Shown piece by piece: positions 35,678 to 44,322 of a stretch of 64,000 nt of DNA. The DNA is from Thiobacillus denitrificans DSM 12475 (lineage in GTDB: Bacteria > Pseudomonadota > Gammaproteobacteria > Burkholderiales > Thiobacillaceae). The notes beneath the pieces are model-generated. The model had not been told where the DNA came from, ran no database searches, and was given only the letters and a program-made list of their open reading frames with translations. Position 1 is the stretch's first letter; each line of letters begins with the position of its first letter. The stretch lies in contig NZ_AQWL01000005.1 of assembly GCF_000376425.1 (NCBI RefSeq), forward strand, positions 326,007 through 390,006, read 5' to 3'. The translations under genes and the position numbers were made by a program.

Positions 35678-37636
35678 TTAGTCGCCCATACCCATGATGA
35701 TGTAGCCGGTCGGGCAGACGTCGGCGCAGATATGGCAGCCGATGCACTTGGTGTAGTCGGTGTCGACATAGCGCCCCAAGGTGGGGTTGTCCTTTTTCTT
35801 CACCTTGAATACAGCGGTCTGCGGGCAGTAGACGATGCAGTTGTCGCATTCGAAGCACTGGCCACAGGACATGCAGCGCTTGGCCTCATCCACGACTTCC
35901 TTGTCGGAGAGCGCATGCAAACGCTCTTCGAAGTTGCCTAGCGCACCGGCCTTGTCGAGCACGGTCACTTCGCGGATCTTGCGCGGCACGTTGGGGAAGT
36001 GACCGAGGAACAGATCGTCGTGCGGGATGATATGGCGCGCCGAACGGTCTTCGAAGTTGTGCAGGATGTCCTTGCGCTCCGAGGTGCCCCAGACGCCACC
36101 ATGAATTTCGCTGTACTCGTGACCGGTTTCAAGCCACTTGCGGATTTCGTCGAAGTGGTGAACGTCCACTTTCGGACGCTTGTCGAGTTCCTTGCCCTGC
36201 AGGAAGGCGTCGATGCCGTCGACTGCGATGGCGGCGTGGCCGATCGCGGTGGTCAACAGGTGTGGACGCAGCACGTCGCCGCCGACGAAGATGTGCTCCT
36301 TGCCGGGGAAGCGGTAGTTCTTGTCAGCCTTCATCAGGCCATTGTTGTTGTTGAATTGCTCCAGGCCGGTGAAGTCGACACCCTGGCCGATGGCGGACAC
36401 GATCAGGTCGGCCGGCAGGTCGCGCTCGGTGCCTTCGACGATCTTGGTTTCCTTGCCTTCCAGCACGAAGTCAGCCACGCGCAGCGCGGTGGCACGGCCA
36501 TTCGCGTCGACGACCACGGCAACCGGAGTCACGCCGCCGATGATTTCGATGCCTTCCTGTTGGGCATGCTCGACTTCGTGCTTGTTGGCAGCCATCTTGT
36601 CGATGGTGGCACGGGAAACCAGCACCACTTCTGCGCCTTCGCGGGCAGAAATAGCAGCCACGTCCTGCGCCATGTGACCGGAGATCACGGCTTCTGGACG
36701 GTCGTCATGGGTACCGGACTTGGTCACGTTGCCAAGACGGCGTGCAACGGTTGCCACGTCAATCGAGGTGTCGCCACCGCCGATGACCACCACGCGGTTG
36801 CCAACGTGCTGCAGACGACCTTCGTTGAAGGCGCGCAGGAACGCCACGGCGGTCACGCAGTTGGGCGCTTCGGCGCCGGGGACCGGCAGCGGGCGGCCAG
36901 CCTGGGCGCCCATGGCCATGAAGATCGCATCGTAGTCTTTTTCGATCTGCTCGAAACTGATGTCGGAGCCGATACGGGTCTTGAGGCGGGTTTCAACGCC
37001 AAGATCGATGATGCGCTGGATTTCGGCATCGAGCATCTCGCGTGGGGTGCGGAAGCCAGGAATACCGTAGCGCATCATGCCGCCGAGTTCTTCGTGCTCG
37101 TCGAAAATGGTTACGCCATGGCCGCGCAGACGCAGCTGATAGGCCGCGGCCAGGCCGGCAGGACCGGCGCCGATGACGGCTACTTTCTTGCCGGTCTCGG
37201 CTGCCGTGGACGTGTAGGCCATGTTGTTTTCAATGCCCCAGTCGCCGATGAAGTGCTCGACCGAGTTGATGCCGACATGATCCTCAACCATATTCCGGTT
37301 ACAACCGGATTCGCACGGCGCGGGGCAGACACGACCCATCACGCCAGGGAAGGGGTTGGCTTCGGTGACGCGACGGAAGGCATATTCCTGCCAGGTCATG
37401 CCTGCCGGCGGCTTCTCGATGCCGCGCGCGATATTCAGATAGCCACGGATGTCTTCGCCGGCCGGGCAGGAGCCCTGGCAAGGCGGCGTGGAGAGCATGT
37501 ATTCCGGGCACTTGTGCGTCCAGCTCGACTGGAAGATCCGGTCCTGTGCCGAGCGAATATCGGCGTCCGACTCGCCATCCTTATAACGACGCCATGTAAC
37601 GCCTTCGGTTTTTGCTTTGTTCGTCGTGACAGCCAT
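35678..37636 (-). CDS. dsrL: DsrL, NAD(P)H:acceptor iron-sulfur flavoprotein
   Basis: A 652-residue GltD-like flavoprotein that interacts with DsrAB in sulfur oxidisers. N-terminal cysteine region (CPEYMLSTPPCQGSCPAGED), FAD site (VIGAGPAGLAAAYQLRLRG, then EHEELGGMMRYGIP), NAD(P)H site (VVIGGGDTSIDVATVARRLG), and a C-terminal ferredoxin domain with MSCGQCFECDNCIVYCP and CIGCHICADVCP. ATG at 37636 is preceded by GGAGAACC. Its presence marks the operon as the oxidative type, though some reducers also have it. Confidence 0.95.
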   Translation of the reverse strand: MAVTTNKAKTEGVTWRRYKDGESDADIRSAQDRIFQSSWTHKCPEYMLSTPPCQGSCPAGEDIRGYLNIARGIEKPPAGMTWQEYAFRRVTEANPFPGVMGRVCPAPCESGCNRNMVEDHVGINSVEHFIGDWGIENNMAYTSTAAETGKKVAVIGAGPAGLAAAYQLRLRGHGVTIFDEHEELGGMMRYGIPGFRTPREMLDAEIQRIIDLGVETRLKTRIGSDISFEQIEKDYDAIFMAMGAQAGRPLPVPGAEAPNCVTAVAFLRAFNEGRLQHVGNRVVVIGGGDTSIDVATVARRLGNVTKSGTHDDRPEAVISGHMAQDVAAISAREGAEVVLVSRATIDKMAANKHEVEHAQQEGIEIIGGVTPVAVVVDANGRATALRVADFVLEGKETKIVEGTERDLPADLIVSAIGQGVDFTGLEQFNNNNGLMKADKNYRFPGKEHIFVGGDVLRPHLLTTAIGHAAIAVDGIDAFLQGKELDKRPKVDVHHFDEIRKWLETGHEYSEIHGGVWGTSERKDILHNFEDRSARHIIPHDDLFLGHFPNVPRKIREVTVLDKAGALGNFEERLHALSDKEVVDEAKRCMSCGQCFECDNCIVYCPQTAVFKVKKKDNPTLGRYVDTDYTKCIGCHICADVCPTGYIIMGMGD

Positions 37637-37696
37637 GTTGGTTCTCCTAACGTCTGTGTAACTAAAATGGATAAATCGCAATCAGCCCGCTGGATT

Positions 37697-39220
37697 TCAG
37701 TCCAGCTTGATCGCCTTGCTGACCAATTGATGCACGCCGCCCACCATGCCCATGTCGAAACCATACTTGGGCAAAACTTTGGTGAACTGCGCCTTGCAAA
37801 TAGCGCAGATCGTAGCCATGAAGTTGACCTGATGCTCCTTCACGACATTATTCAGTGCCGTAGCACGCGGCAATGCACCCTTGACGCGGACTTCCATCAG
37901 ATCATCGGTCAACAGGCCACCACCACCACCGCAGCAGAAGGTCGCCTCGTAAATCGTGTCGTCAGCCATATTGTGGAAATTGTTTACCACCGACTTGATC
38001 AGTTCACGCGGAATGGTGAACTGACCGCCGGGTTCGGTCCCCATCCGCGACGCGCGCGCAACGTTGCACGAATCGTGATACGTCACCACCAGATCGTCGT
38101 TGGCTGACGGATCGACCTTGATCTTGCCGGACTTGACCAGGTCATTGGTCAACTCGCAGATGTGCTGCGGCTGCGGATAAGTGGGGTCGAGCTGTTTCTG
38201 CAATTCAATCGAGAACGGGTCGTTGCCGCCATAGCCGATCCCGGTCAGCGTGTTCCAGAAACTGTAGGCAACGCGCCAGGCGTGGCCGCATTCGCCGACC
38301 ACGATACGCTTGACACCCAACTCAAGCGCGGCGTCGCGAATCCGCATGGCGACCTTGCGCATGACATCGTAATTGGCGTCGAACAGGCCGAAGTTGCCGG
38401 CTTCCGATGCGTGTGAAGACAGGGTCCAGCTAATGCCCGCGGCGTGGAACACCTTGGCGTAGCCAATCAGCGATTCCACATGCGGCTCGGAGAAGAAATC
38501 CGCCGACGGCGTGATCAACAGCACCTCGGCGCCCTTCACATCAAGCGGCATCTTCACCGCCACGCCGGTGTCTGCTTCGATGTCTTCCTCCAGACCTTCG
38601 AGCGTGTCTCCCAAGGCGGGGCCGGGCAAGCCGAGGTTGTTGCCGATCTTCTGCACCTTGCCCAGAATTTCGTTGGAATATTTCTGCCCCATGCCGACAT
38701 GGTTGAGAATCTCGCGCCCCGCCATGGTGATTTCGGCAGTGTCGATGCCGTACGGGCAATACACCGAGCAACGACGGCATTCCGAGCACTGATAGTAGTA
38801 GCTGTACCAGTCGTCCAGCACTTCTTTGGTCAGATCCTTGGCGCCGACCAGTTTGGGGAACAGCTTGCCCGCAGTGGTGAAATAACGGCGATAGACCTGG
38901 CGCATCAGATCCTGACGCGCCACCGGCATGTTCTTGGGGTCGGAAGTCCCCAAATAGTAGTGACACTTGTCGGTACAGGCGCCGCAGTGCACGCAGGCAT
39001 CCAGAAAGACCTTCAGCGAACGGTACTTGCCAAGCAGGTCGCCCATCTTGTCAATGGCGCGCTCCTTCCAGTCTTCACCCAACTCGCCGGGGTAACCCAG
39101 AAATTCCTGAATCGGTTTGGAGGCAGGAAATGTCTTGACATGCGACATCACGCCTTCGCGCAACCTGGGGATCTCAATGTCGTCCTTGATTTCCGGAATG
39201 TCAAATTCAGCAGCAGCCAC
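37697..39220 (-). CDS. dsrK: DsrK, HdrD-like iron-sulfur subunit
   Basis: A 507-residue cytoplasmic, membrane-attached subunit with two 4Fe-4S motifs (CVHCGACTDKCHYYLG, CSECRRCSVYCPYG) and a CCG-type cysteine domain (ATFCCGGGGGLLTDD, and YHDSCNVAR) that binds the catalytic cluster as in heterodisulfide reductase. With DsrM it is thought to act on the DsrC trisulfide or disulfide. Followed by dsrL after 60 bases. Confidence 0.96.
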   Translation of the reverse strand: MAAAEFDIPEIKDDIEIPRLREGVMSHVKTFPASKPIQEFLGYPGELGEDWKERAIDKMGDLLGKYRSLKVFLDACVHCGACTDKCHYYLGTSDPKNMPVARQDLMRQVYRRYFTTAGKLFPKLVGAKDLTKEVLDDWYSYYYQCSECRRCSVYCPYGIDTAEITMAGREILNHVGMGQKYSNEILGKVQKIGNNLGLPGPALGDTLEGLEEDIEADTGVAVKMPLDVKGAEVLLITPSADFFSEPHVESLIGYAKVFHAAGISWTLSSHASEAGNFGLFDANYDVMRKVAMRIRDAALELGVKRIVVGECGHAWRVAYSFWNTLTGIGYGGNDPFSIELQKQLDPTYPQPQHICELTNDLVKSGKIKVDPSANDDLVVTYHDSCNVARASRMGTEPGGQFTIPRELIKSVVNNFHNMADDTIYEATFCCGGGGGLLTDDLMEVRVKGALPRATALNNVVKEHQVNFMATICAICKAQFTKVLPKYGFDMGMVGGVHQLVSKAIKLD

Positions 39221-39270
39221 GTGAGAGTCCTTTGTCCGTACTTGGGTGTTCGCTAATCGATGTCAACGAA

Positions 39271-40005
39271 TCAGTTGTTCTGATCGAGCCGGGCCGCCCA
39301 GGCCGCCACATGGCGGTGCTCACGCGGGTTGTCCACCTGATTGCGTGTGGGGCTGAAGAACACGCCCGGCGCATGCAACAGTTTGCTGATCGGAAAGATC
39401 ACCATCAACAGCGCCACCAGGGCGAGATGCACCAGCAAAATCGGATCCTGCGGAATCGGCTTCAGGTCGAGATACATCAGGCCCATGAAGAAGCTCTTCA
39501 GCGCCACGATGTCGGTATGGGCGACAAAGGTCATCAGCATGCCGGACAGGCCGATCGCAATCAGCAGCACCAGCATCAGGTAATCGGACGGAGTAGAAAT
39601 GTAGCGCACGCGATCAACCAGGAAACGGCGCGCCAGCAAGCCCGCCAAACCCGCCACCATCATGATGCTGGCATATTTGCCAAACGGCTGCACGATGACG
39701 ACCCAGAACCAGACCGGCTCGGTGAAGTAGCGCAGATGACGCGCCAGCACCAGAAACAGGCCAAAATGGAATAGCCAGCCGAATACCCAAATCCACTTGT
39801 TGGACTTGAACAGCGACTCGAACAGCACCACCTCCTTCGCCATCCGGTATACAACGCCCTTTTGCGTCGTAGGCGCAGGGGTGGTCGGGATTTTCAGCGG
39901 CGCAGGCGTGCGGCTGTAATCAAAAATCTTGTAGCCCAGGCCGACCACCAGCAACAAGGTGGCGATGTAAAACATCCCGGCATAAATCATCGTCACAGTA
40001 GACAA
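39271..40005 (-). CDS. dsrM: DsrM, cytochrome b membrane subunit (TTG start)
   Basis: A 244-residue NarI-like membrane protein with about five helices and candidate heme b histidines in WLFHFGLFLVLARHLRYF, FVAHTDIV, LVHLALV and KLLHAPGV. The TTG at 40005 (MSTVTMIYAG) has a good ribosome site, AGGAGATAGGG, at the right distance. The ATG five codons later does not, so TTG is preferred. Passes electrons from DsrK to the quinone pool. Preceded by a 186-base gap after dsrC. Confidence 0.92.
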   Translation of the reverse strand: MSTVTMIYAGMFYIATLLLVVGLGYKIFDYSRTPAPLKIPTTPAPTTQKGVVYRMAKEVVLFESLFKSNKWIWVFGWLFHFGLFLVLARHLRYFTEPVWFWVVIVQPFGKYASIMMVAGLAGLLARRFLVDRVRYISTPSDYLMLVLLIAIGLSGMLMTFVAHTDIVALKSFFMGLMYLDLKPIPQDPILLVHLALVALLMVIFPISKLLHAPGVFFSPTRNQVDNPREHRHVAAWAARLDQNN

Positions 40006-40152
40006 ACCCTATCTCCTATTGGACCCCGATCCACTGCGCAGCGAAGCGCGCGGAATCACCTGCCCCAACAACGTTATGTTTACGAATCAAACGCAAAACC
40101 CGGCATAGCCCAGCCACATTCGATTGGGAAACACAGCCCTGAATCGAAGCCA

Positions 40153-40170
40153 CTCCGGAAAATCCCGGAG
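40153..40170 (-). repeat. Hairpin downstream of dsrC
   Basis: CTCCGG (40153-40158) and CCGGAG (40165-40170) with a 6-base loop, 22 bases after the dsrC stop. No T tract. It may mark the 3' end of a stabilised dsrC message or reduce read-through to dsrM. Confidence 0.5.
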
Positions 40171-40191
40171 CGACCCGACGGTGTTACGAAC

Positions 40192-40527
40192 TCAGATACA
40201 GCCGGTCGGCTTGGGCAGGCCAGCGATCTTACAAGCCTGCTTGGCGGGGCCGTAGGGGAACAGTTCGTACAGGTACTTGTTGTTGCCCTTGTCCGGACCG
40301 AGCTTCTTGCCGATGGCCTTGGTCAGCACGCGAACAGCGGGAGCGATCTGGTATTCGGCGTAGTACTCACGCAGAAAGTTGACGACTTCCCAGTGGCTCT
40401 CGGTCAGTTCGACCTTTTCTTCCACAGCCATGTACTTGGCGATGTCTTCGTTCCACTGCGACAGATCGACCAGATAGCCTTCTTCGTCGACTTCGACTTC
40501 CTTACCGGCGATATTCACCATGGGCAT
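40192..40527 (-). CDS. dsrC: DsrC, two-cysteine sulfur carrier
   Basis: A 111-residue soluble sulfur carrier and substrate of DsrAB and DsrMK. The flexible C-terminal arm ends KQACKIAGLPKPTGCI, with both conserved cysteines at 99 and 110, spaced as in genuine DsrC (TusE has only the last one). The start at MPMVNIAGKE follows AAGGAG with a 7-base gap. Last gene of the EFHC block. Confidence 0.97.
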   Translation of the reverse strand: MPMVNIAGKEVEVDEEGYLVDLSQWNEDIAKYMAVEEKVELTESHWEVVNFLREYYAEYQIAPAVRVLTKAIGKKLGPDKGNNKYLYELFPYGPAKQACKIAGLPKPTGCI

Positions 40528-40550
40528 AGCAATACTCCTTCTGTTAAAAG

Positions 40551-40850
40551 TTACAGCCAAGACTGACAGTTGCTGTGCTCTGCGACCAGATCCACAAAAC
40601 CGCCGTAATCCACGACATTGACTCCGTCCAGCACACGCCCGGTCATGCCGCGCGCCGCCAGATCAGGACCGAGTGCGTAAATCTTGAGGCCAGCCGCCGC
40701 CGCCTGGATTTTCGCCGCTGCCGCATTACCGTTCGTAGCCGCGCACACCGCGTCCTCGATCAGCAATACAGCAGAACCTTGGGTGGCCATGCGCAGGCAG
40801 CTTTCCAGCGAACTGCGCTCTGTGGCCGATTTATTTACAATATGCAGCAT
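40551..40850 (-). CDS. dsrH: DsrH, TusB-like subunit of DsrEFH
   Basis: A 99-residue subunit of the DsrE2F2H2 persulfide transferase. Begins MLHIVNKSATERSSLESCLR with Cys18; a second cysteine, Cys36, is in IEDAVCAAT. Ends in CQSWL. Small beta/alpha protein of the DsrE/TusB fold. Eleven bases from dsrF and 23 bases ahead of dsrC. Confidence 0.94.
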   Translation of the reverse strand: MLHIVNKSATERSSLESCLRMATQGSAVLLIEDAVCAATNGNAAAAKIQAAAAGLKIYALGPDLAARGMTGRVLDGVNVVDYGGFVDLVAEHSNCQSWL

Positions 40851-40861
40851 GTCTGGTCCCC

Positions 40862-41257
40862 TTAGAAGCTGATCACGACGTCTTGCTCGGCCATGAGATT
40901 CGCCATCTCATCGACGGCGAGAACCGTCACATCCACAATCAGGTCGTCTTCGGTCAAACCGCGCGCATCCAGCGACGCCTGGTCGACATACAGCTTCTCG
41001 ATGTCGTAGCCTTCCAGGGCGCGATAGGTCTTGGAGAAGTCCTTGACCTCGATGCCCTTGGTGTCGATGCCCTTCATCAACTGGTAGACACCGTCATCGG
41101 TGAATACCATGCTCACGTCCTGATCGAAAGCGGCGGTAATCAGCACCACTTCCAGACCTTCCAGCGCATACACGGTACCGTGCGGCGCCTTGCGGTTCAG
41201 GAACATGAATTTCTTGACGATGCCGGAGCCCTCGTCCATTTCGTCCATATCGCTCAT
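40862..41257 (-). CDS. dsrF: DsrF, TusC-like subunit of DsrEFH
   Basis: A 131-residue DsrE/DsrF-fold protein (KKFMFLNRKAPHGTVYALEG, LITAAFDQDVSMVFTDDGVY). It has no active-site cysteine, as expected for DsrF/TusC. ATG at 41257 (MSDMDEM) with GAGGAAT upstream is chosen over a TTG at 41272 that would overlap dsrE. Confidence 0.94.
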   Translation of the reverse strand: MSDMDEMDEGSGIVKKFMFLNRKAPHGTVYALEGLEVVLITAAFDQDVSMVFTDDGVYQLMKGIDTKGIEVKDFSKTYRALEGYDIEKLYVDQASLDARGLTEDDLIVDVTVLAVDEMANLMAEQDVVISF

Positions 41258-41268
41258 CTCGCTATTCC

Positions 41269-41628
41269 TCAATCGCCGAACGTCACGAGACGATCGTACT
41301 GAATACCCATTTCCACCAACTGCCCCAGACCGGAAATCCGGAAACCCGGCGCCAGAACATCATCGTTTATGCCCCGACGCTGTGCAGCGGCAACACACAC
41401 GACCAGATCGACGCCATGGTCAGCGGCCAGCTTGGACCAGCGCGCCGAGACATTGCGATCATCCTGCGGTGGCGTTGCCAGGCGGGTGGAATTGTTCACG
41501 CCATCATGGTAGAAAAAAATCCGCGGTACTGTGTGACCCTTCTCGATCGCCGTGCGGGCGAAGAGATAAGCGGAGTCACTGGCCTGATGGGTGTAAGGCC
41601 CTTCGTTTACAAGAATGCCGAATTGCAT
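41269..41628 (-). CDS. dsrE: DsrE, sulfur-binding subunit of DsrEFH
   Basis: A 119-residue TusD-like protein. The active Cys is at residue 78 in LVVCVAAAQRRG, the same position as the persulfide-carrying cysteine of Allochromatium DsrE. Accepts sulfane sulfur and passes it to DsrC. Found with DsrF and DsrH in sulfur oxidisers but not in sulfate reducers, so it sets the direction of the pathway. Confidence 0.95.
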   Translation of the reverse strand: MQFGILVNEGPYTHQASDSAYLFARTAIEKGHTVPRIFFYHDGVNNSTRLATPPQDDRNVSARWSKLAADHGVDLVVCVAAAQRRGINDDVLAPGFRISGLGQLVEMGIQYDRLVTFGD

Positions 41629-41669
41629 GGCTCGTTCAAACTCCGAAAAATCCAGTCAGTTATCATCGA

Positions 41670-41716
41670 CGCCGCCGCAATCAAGCTGCGGCGGCGCTGG
41701 TGGCCTCAAAAAGGCC
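41670..41716 (-). repeat. Two hairpins between dsrB and dsrE
   Basis: A perfect 10-base GC stem CGCCGCCGCA (41670-41679) with TGCGGCGGCG (41687-41696), loop 7, and beside it GGCC (41702-41705) with GGCC (41713-41716) at the dsrB stop. Strong secondary structure without a T tract, suited to mRNA processing or stabilisation. Confidence 0.65.
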
Positions 41717-42786
41717 TAGAAGCGGATGTGCGTAGAAGCGTTCAGGTTGCTACGGCTACCACGCCAGTTGTCGATGTGATACTTGGTGAAAGGCAGACCG
41801 GTCTTCTCGAAGAACGCCGGCCAACCGATGCGTTCGATCCAGTCATTCATGCGCTCCCACGGCTTGCCGTCAGCCTTGTAGGTGTACAGAATTTTCTTGA
41901 CCACCTCGGCCACTTCGGGCAAACGCGGCAAATTGTTCGGCAAGCCACTTGCCACCAGCTTATGGAAGGTAGGCTTGGAACGGGCGTTCGAGTTCTTACC
42001 ACCCACCCAGATCGCGAACTTGGAATGCTCAGGATCGTTGATCTGCATCGGGGGGCAGGGCGGGAAGCAGGCGCCGCAGCAGATGCACTTCTTCTCGTCG
42101 ACTTCCAGCGAAGGCTTGCCGTTCACCAGAGCGGGGCGGATCGCCGCCACCGGGCAGCGTGCCACGACAGAGGGACGCTCGCACACGTTGGCAACCAGAT
42201 CGTGGTTGATCTTCGGCGGCTTGGTGTGCTGCATGATGATGGCAATGTCAGCCTGGCCGCCGCAGTTGATTTCGCAGCAGGAGGTGGACAGCTTGACGCG
42301 GTTGGGCATCTCGCAATTGATGAATTCGTGATGCAGTTCGTCCATGACCGCTTTGGCCGCACCCGACGCGTCGCTACCCGGGATGTCGCAATGCAGGAAC
42401 CCCTGGGTATGCGCAATCATCGATACCGAGTTGGCCGTCCCGCCAATGGGATAGCCCTTATCGTTCAGCGCCTTGATCAAGGGCTCGACCTTCGACTCAT
42501 CGGACACCATGTATTCGACGTTGGAACGAATGGTAAAGCGCACGAATCCGTCAGCATACTGGTCGGCAATGTCAGCCAGCTCGCGGACCGTGTAGTGGTC
42601 CATCTGGCGCGACGTACCCGCCTTGACGGTCCAGATCTCATCGCCCGATTCGGCGCGATGATAGAGAACACCCGGCTTCGGATGGCTGTGGAAAGCCCAC
42701 TTGCCATAGTTCTTGACCATCACGGGATGCATATAGGGCATCGGATCCGGCGCACCGGATTCGATAGGCGGACGTAGTTCTGCCAT
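41716..42786 (-). CDS. dsrB: DsrB, reverse dissimilatory sulfite reductase beta subunit
   Basis: 356 residues. Siroheme/4Fe-4S cysteines in STSCCEINCGGQADIAI and CERPSVVARC; ferredoxin domain KKCICCGACFPPCPPM. Together with DsrA oxidises the sulfur atom delivered on DsrC to sulfite. Begins MAELRPPIESGAPDPMPY, preceded by TGGAGATAAAAC. Separated from dsrA by 65 bases. Confidence 0.97.
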   Translation of the reverse strand: MAELRPPIESGAPDPMPYMHPVMVKNYGKWAFHSHPKPGVLYHRAESGDEIWTVKAGTSRQMDHYTVRELADIADQYADGFVRFTIRSNVEYMVSDESKVEPLIKALNDKGYPIGGTANSVSMIAHTQGFLHCDIPGSDASGAAKAVMDELHHEFINCEMPNRVKLSTSCCEINCGGQADIAIIMQHTKPPKINHDLVANVCERPSVVARCPVAAIRPALVNGKPSLEVDEKKCICCGACFPPCPPMQINDPEHSKFAIWVGGKNSNARSKPTFHKLVASGLPNNLPRLPEVAEVVKKILYTYKADGKPWERMNDWIERIGWPAFFEKTGLPFTKYHIDNWRGSRSNLNASTHIRF

Positions 42787-42851
42787 GTTTTATCTCCAGC
42801 TGATTTAATGCGCGGACCCCAGTTCCCACCGGAGCCCGCGGGTAACGAAAC

Positions 42852-44156
42852 TCAAGCGGCCGACGACTGCTTGTACTCGTTCCACTTCTCGACCTGCTCG
42901 TCCCAGTCGTCGGAACGGAAGTAAGGATTGGAACGCGGTGCACTGATCATGTTGGGATCGACCGGAATATCCATCCCCTCGAGGAAGTTGGCCATCCCGA
43001 TACGCTCGATCATTTCACCGGTGCGCTCATGCTCGAGGGCATTTTCGGCGAAGAAGTCGATCGTGTTGCGCGCAAGCTCATTCAGCTTTTCAAAATCCTC
43101 GTCGGACTCGAGCTTCATGAACGGAACCACCACAGTACCCATCGTGGCGCCGATTTTCAGCACGCTCTTGCCGCCAATCAGGATAGTGACACCCTTGTCC
43201 ACACCGGTCCGCAGGCCGCCGGGGATGACGTTCAGGCAGTGCATGCAGCGGACGCAGTTCTTGTTGTCGATGCACAGGGTGTTGCCATCGCCCAGATTGG
43301 CAGCGGAAACGTGCTCGCTGGCCTGGAACTTGTCGCTGGACACCAGGGTAATGGCCTTGGTCGGGCACTTGCTGATCACATCGTTGACCAGGTCGTTCAT
43401 GCCATGCGCCTTGTAGTAGTCCCGAACCTGCTCCTCATTGACACGAATGTTGTCGCGCCAGGTGCCAATAGTCGCGAAGTCGGAACGCTGAATGGCGTTG
43501 ACGCAGTCGTTTCCACAACCAGAGAACTTGAACTTGAACTTGTAGGGCAAGGACGGGCGGTGCATGTCATCGATGTTGTTGTTGATGACCGTGCGCAATG
43601 CCTTGGCTTCATCGAAACAGGAATGCTCGCAGCGGGCCGCACCAACGCAGGACATCGAGGTACGCAGCGCAGGGCCTGCGCCGCCGAGGTCGAAACCCAT
43701 TTCGTTAAACGCGTCGAACGCCCGCTGGACGTCCTCCGTTTTACAGCCCTGAAGCATGAGATCGCCGGACTGGCCATGGAACGCGAGCAGGCCCGAACCA
43801 CCATTGTCGGACCAGGCGTCACAGATCTTGCGCAGCAGGTCGGACGTGTAATGCATGCCGGCGGGCGGCTGGATACGCAAGGTATGAAATTCGGCCGCCT
43901 CGGGGAACAGCGGCTGATGGTTTTCGTCCTTCAATTCGGTAAAGCGCGGGATGATGCCACCCCCATAACCGAACACGCCGACCGTACCACCCTTCCAGTA
44001 GCCTTTTCTGTGCTCATAGGACGTTTCCAGCTGACCCATCAGGTCAACCATCATGTCGTTATCCTTGGCCAGCCGCTTCAGGCCGGTCACGAAGCTGGGC
44101 CACGGGCCTTTCTCAAGCTCGTCCAGATTGGGCGTATCAATCATCTTCTTTGCCAT
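42852..44156 (-). CDS. dsrA: DsrA, reverse dissimilatory sulfite reductase alpha subunit
   Basis: 434 residues from ATG 44156 (MAKKMIDTPNLDELEKG), chosen over a longer open frame because AGGAGAGAAAACT lies directly upstream and the family starts here. Siroheme-cluster cysteines are Cys170, Cys176, Cys214 and Cys218 (C-x5-C-x37-C-x3-C). The ferredoxin insert has CIDNKNCVRCMHC. First gene of a 15-gene operon; no dsrD is present, as in oxidative systems. Confidence 0.97.
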   Translation of the reverse strand: MAKKMIDTPNLDELEKGPWPSFVTGLKRLAKDNDMMVDLMGQLETSYEHRKGYWKGGTVGVFGYGGGIIPRFTELKDENHQPLFPEAAEFHTLRIQPPAGMHYTSDLLRKICDAWSDNGGSGLLAFHGQSGDLMLQGCKTEDVQRAFDAFNEMGFDLGGAGPALRTSMSCVGAARCEHSCFDEAKALRTVINNNIDDMHRPSLPYKFKFKFSGCGNDCVNAIQRSDFATIGTWRDNIRVNEEQVRDYYKAHGMNDLVNDVISKCPTKAITLVSSDKFQASEHVSAANLGDGNTLCIDNKNCVRCMHCLNVIPGGLRTGVDKGVTILIGGKSVLKIGATMGTVVVPFMKLESDEDFEKLNELARNTIDFFAENALEHERTGEMIERIGMANFLEGMDIPVDPNMISAPRSNPYFRSDDWDEQVEKWNEYKQSSAA

Positions 44157-44207
44157 AGTTTTCTCTCCTAGAACATTTCGAAATGCCCGCTCAGCAGACA
44201 GCTCAAC

Positions 44208-44216
44208 GGTATAGCA
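44208..44216 (-). promoter_or_regulatory. Candidate extended -10 promoter of the dsr operon
   Basis: Minus-strand TGCTATACC fits TGnTATAAT with two mismatches and would start RNA near 44200, leaving a 43-base leader with the dsrA ribosome site. Only a poor -35 (TGTTCA, 16 bases upstream) is present, as in activator-dependent promoters. The inverted repeat would then be at about -59 to -122. Confidence 0.35.
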
Positions 44217-44258
44217 ACATGATATTGACTGAACATCCGCACCACCATCATCCTCATG

Positions 44259-44322
44259 GGGACATCCATCTACTCCATATGGGTAGGTATAAGCCTGCCC
44301 GCATGGCGTAGATGGATGTCCC
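44259..44322. repeat. 64-base inverted repeat in the dsr divergent region
   Basis: Outer arms are perfect over 15 bases: GGGACATCCATCTAC (44259-44273) and GTAGATGGATGTCCC (44308-44322). After one mismatch an inner stem of 13 positions (44275-44287 with 44294-44306) continues, with ten Watson-Crick pairs, two that are G-U only in plus-strand RNA, and one mismatch; loop TATAAG. Could be a DNA operator or a structured RNA. Confidence 0.9.

Noticed and set aside
35999-38107. 702-codon plus-strand frame opposite dsrL and dsrK
   Set aside because: Both dsr genes show cofactor motifs on the minus strand; the plus reading has biased shadow composition.
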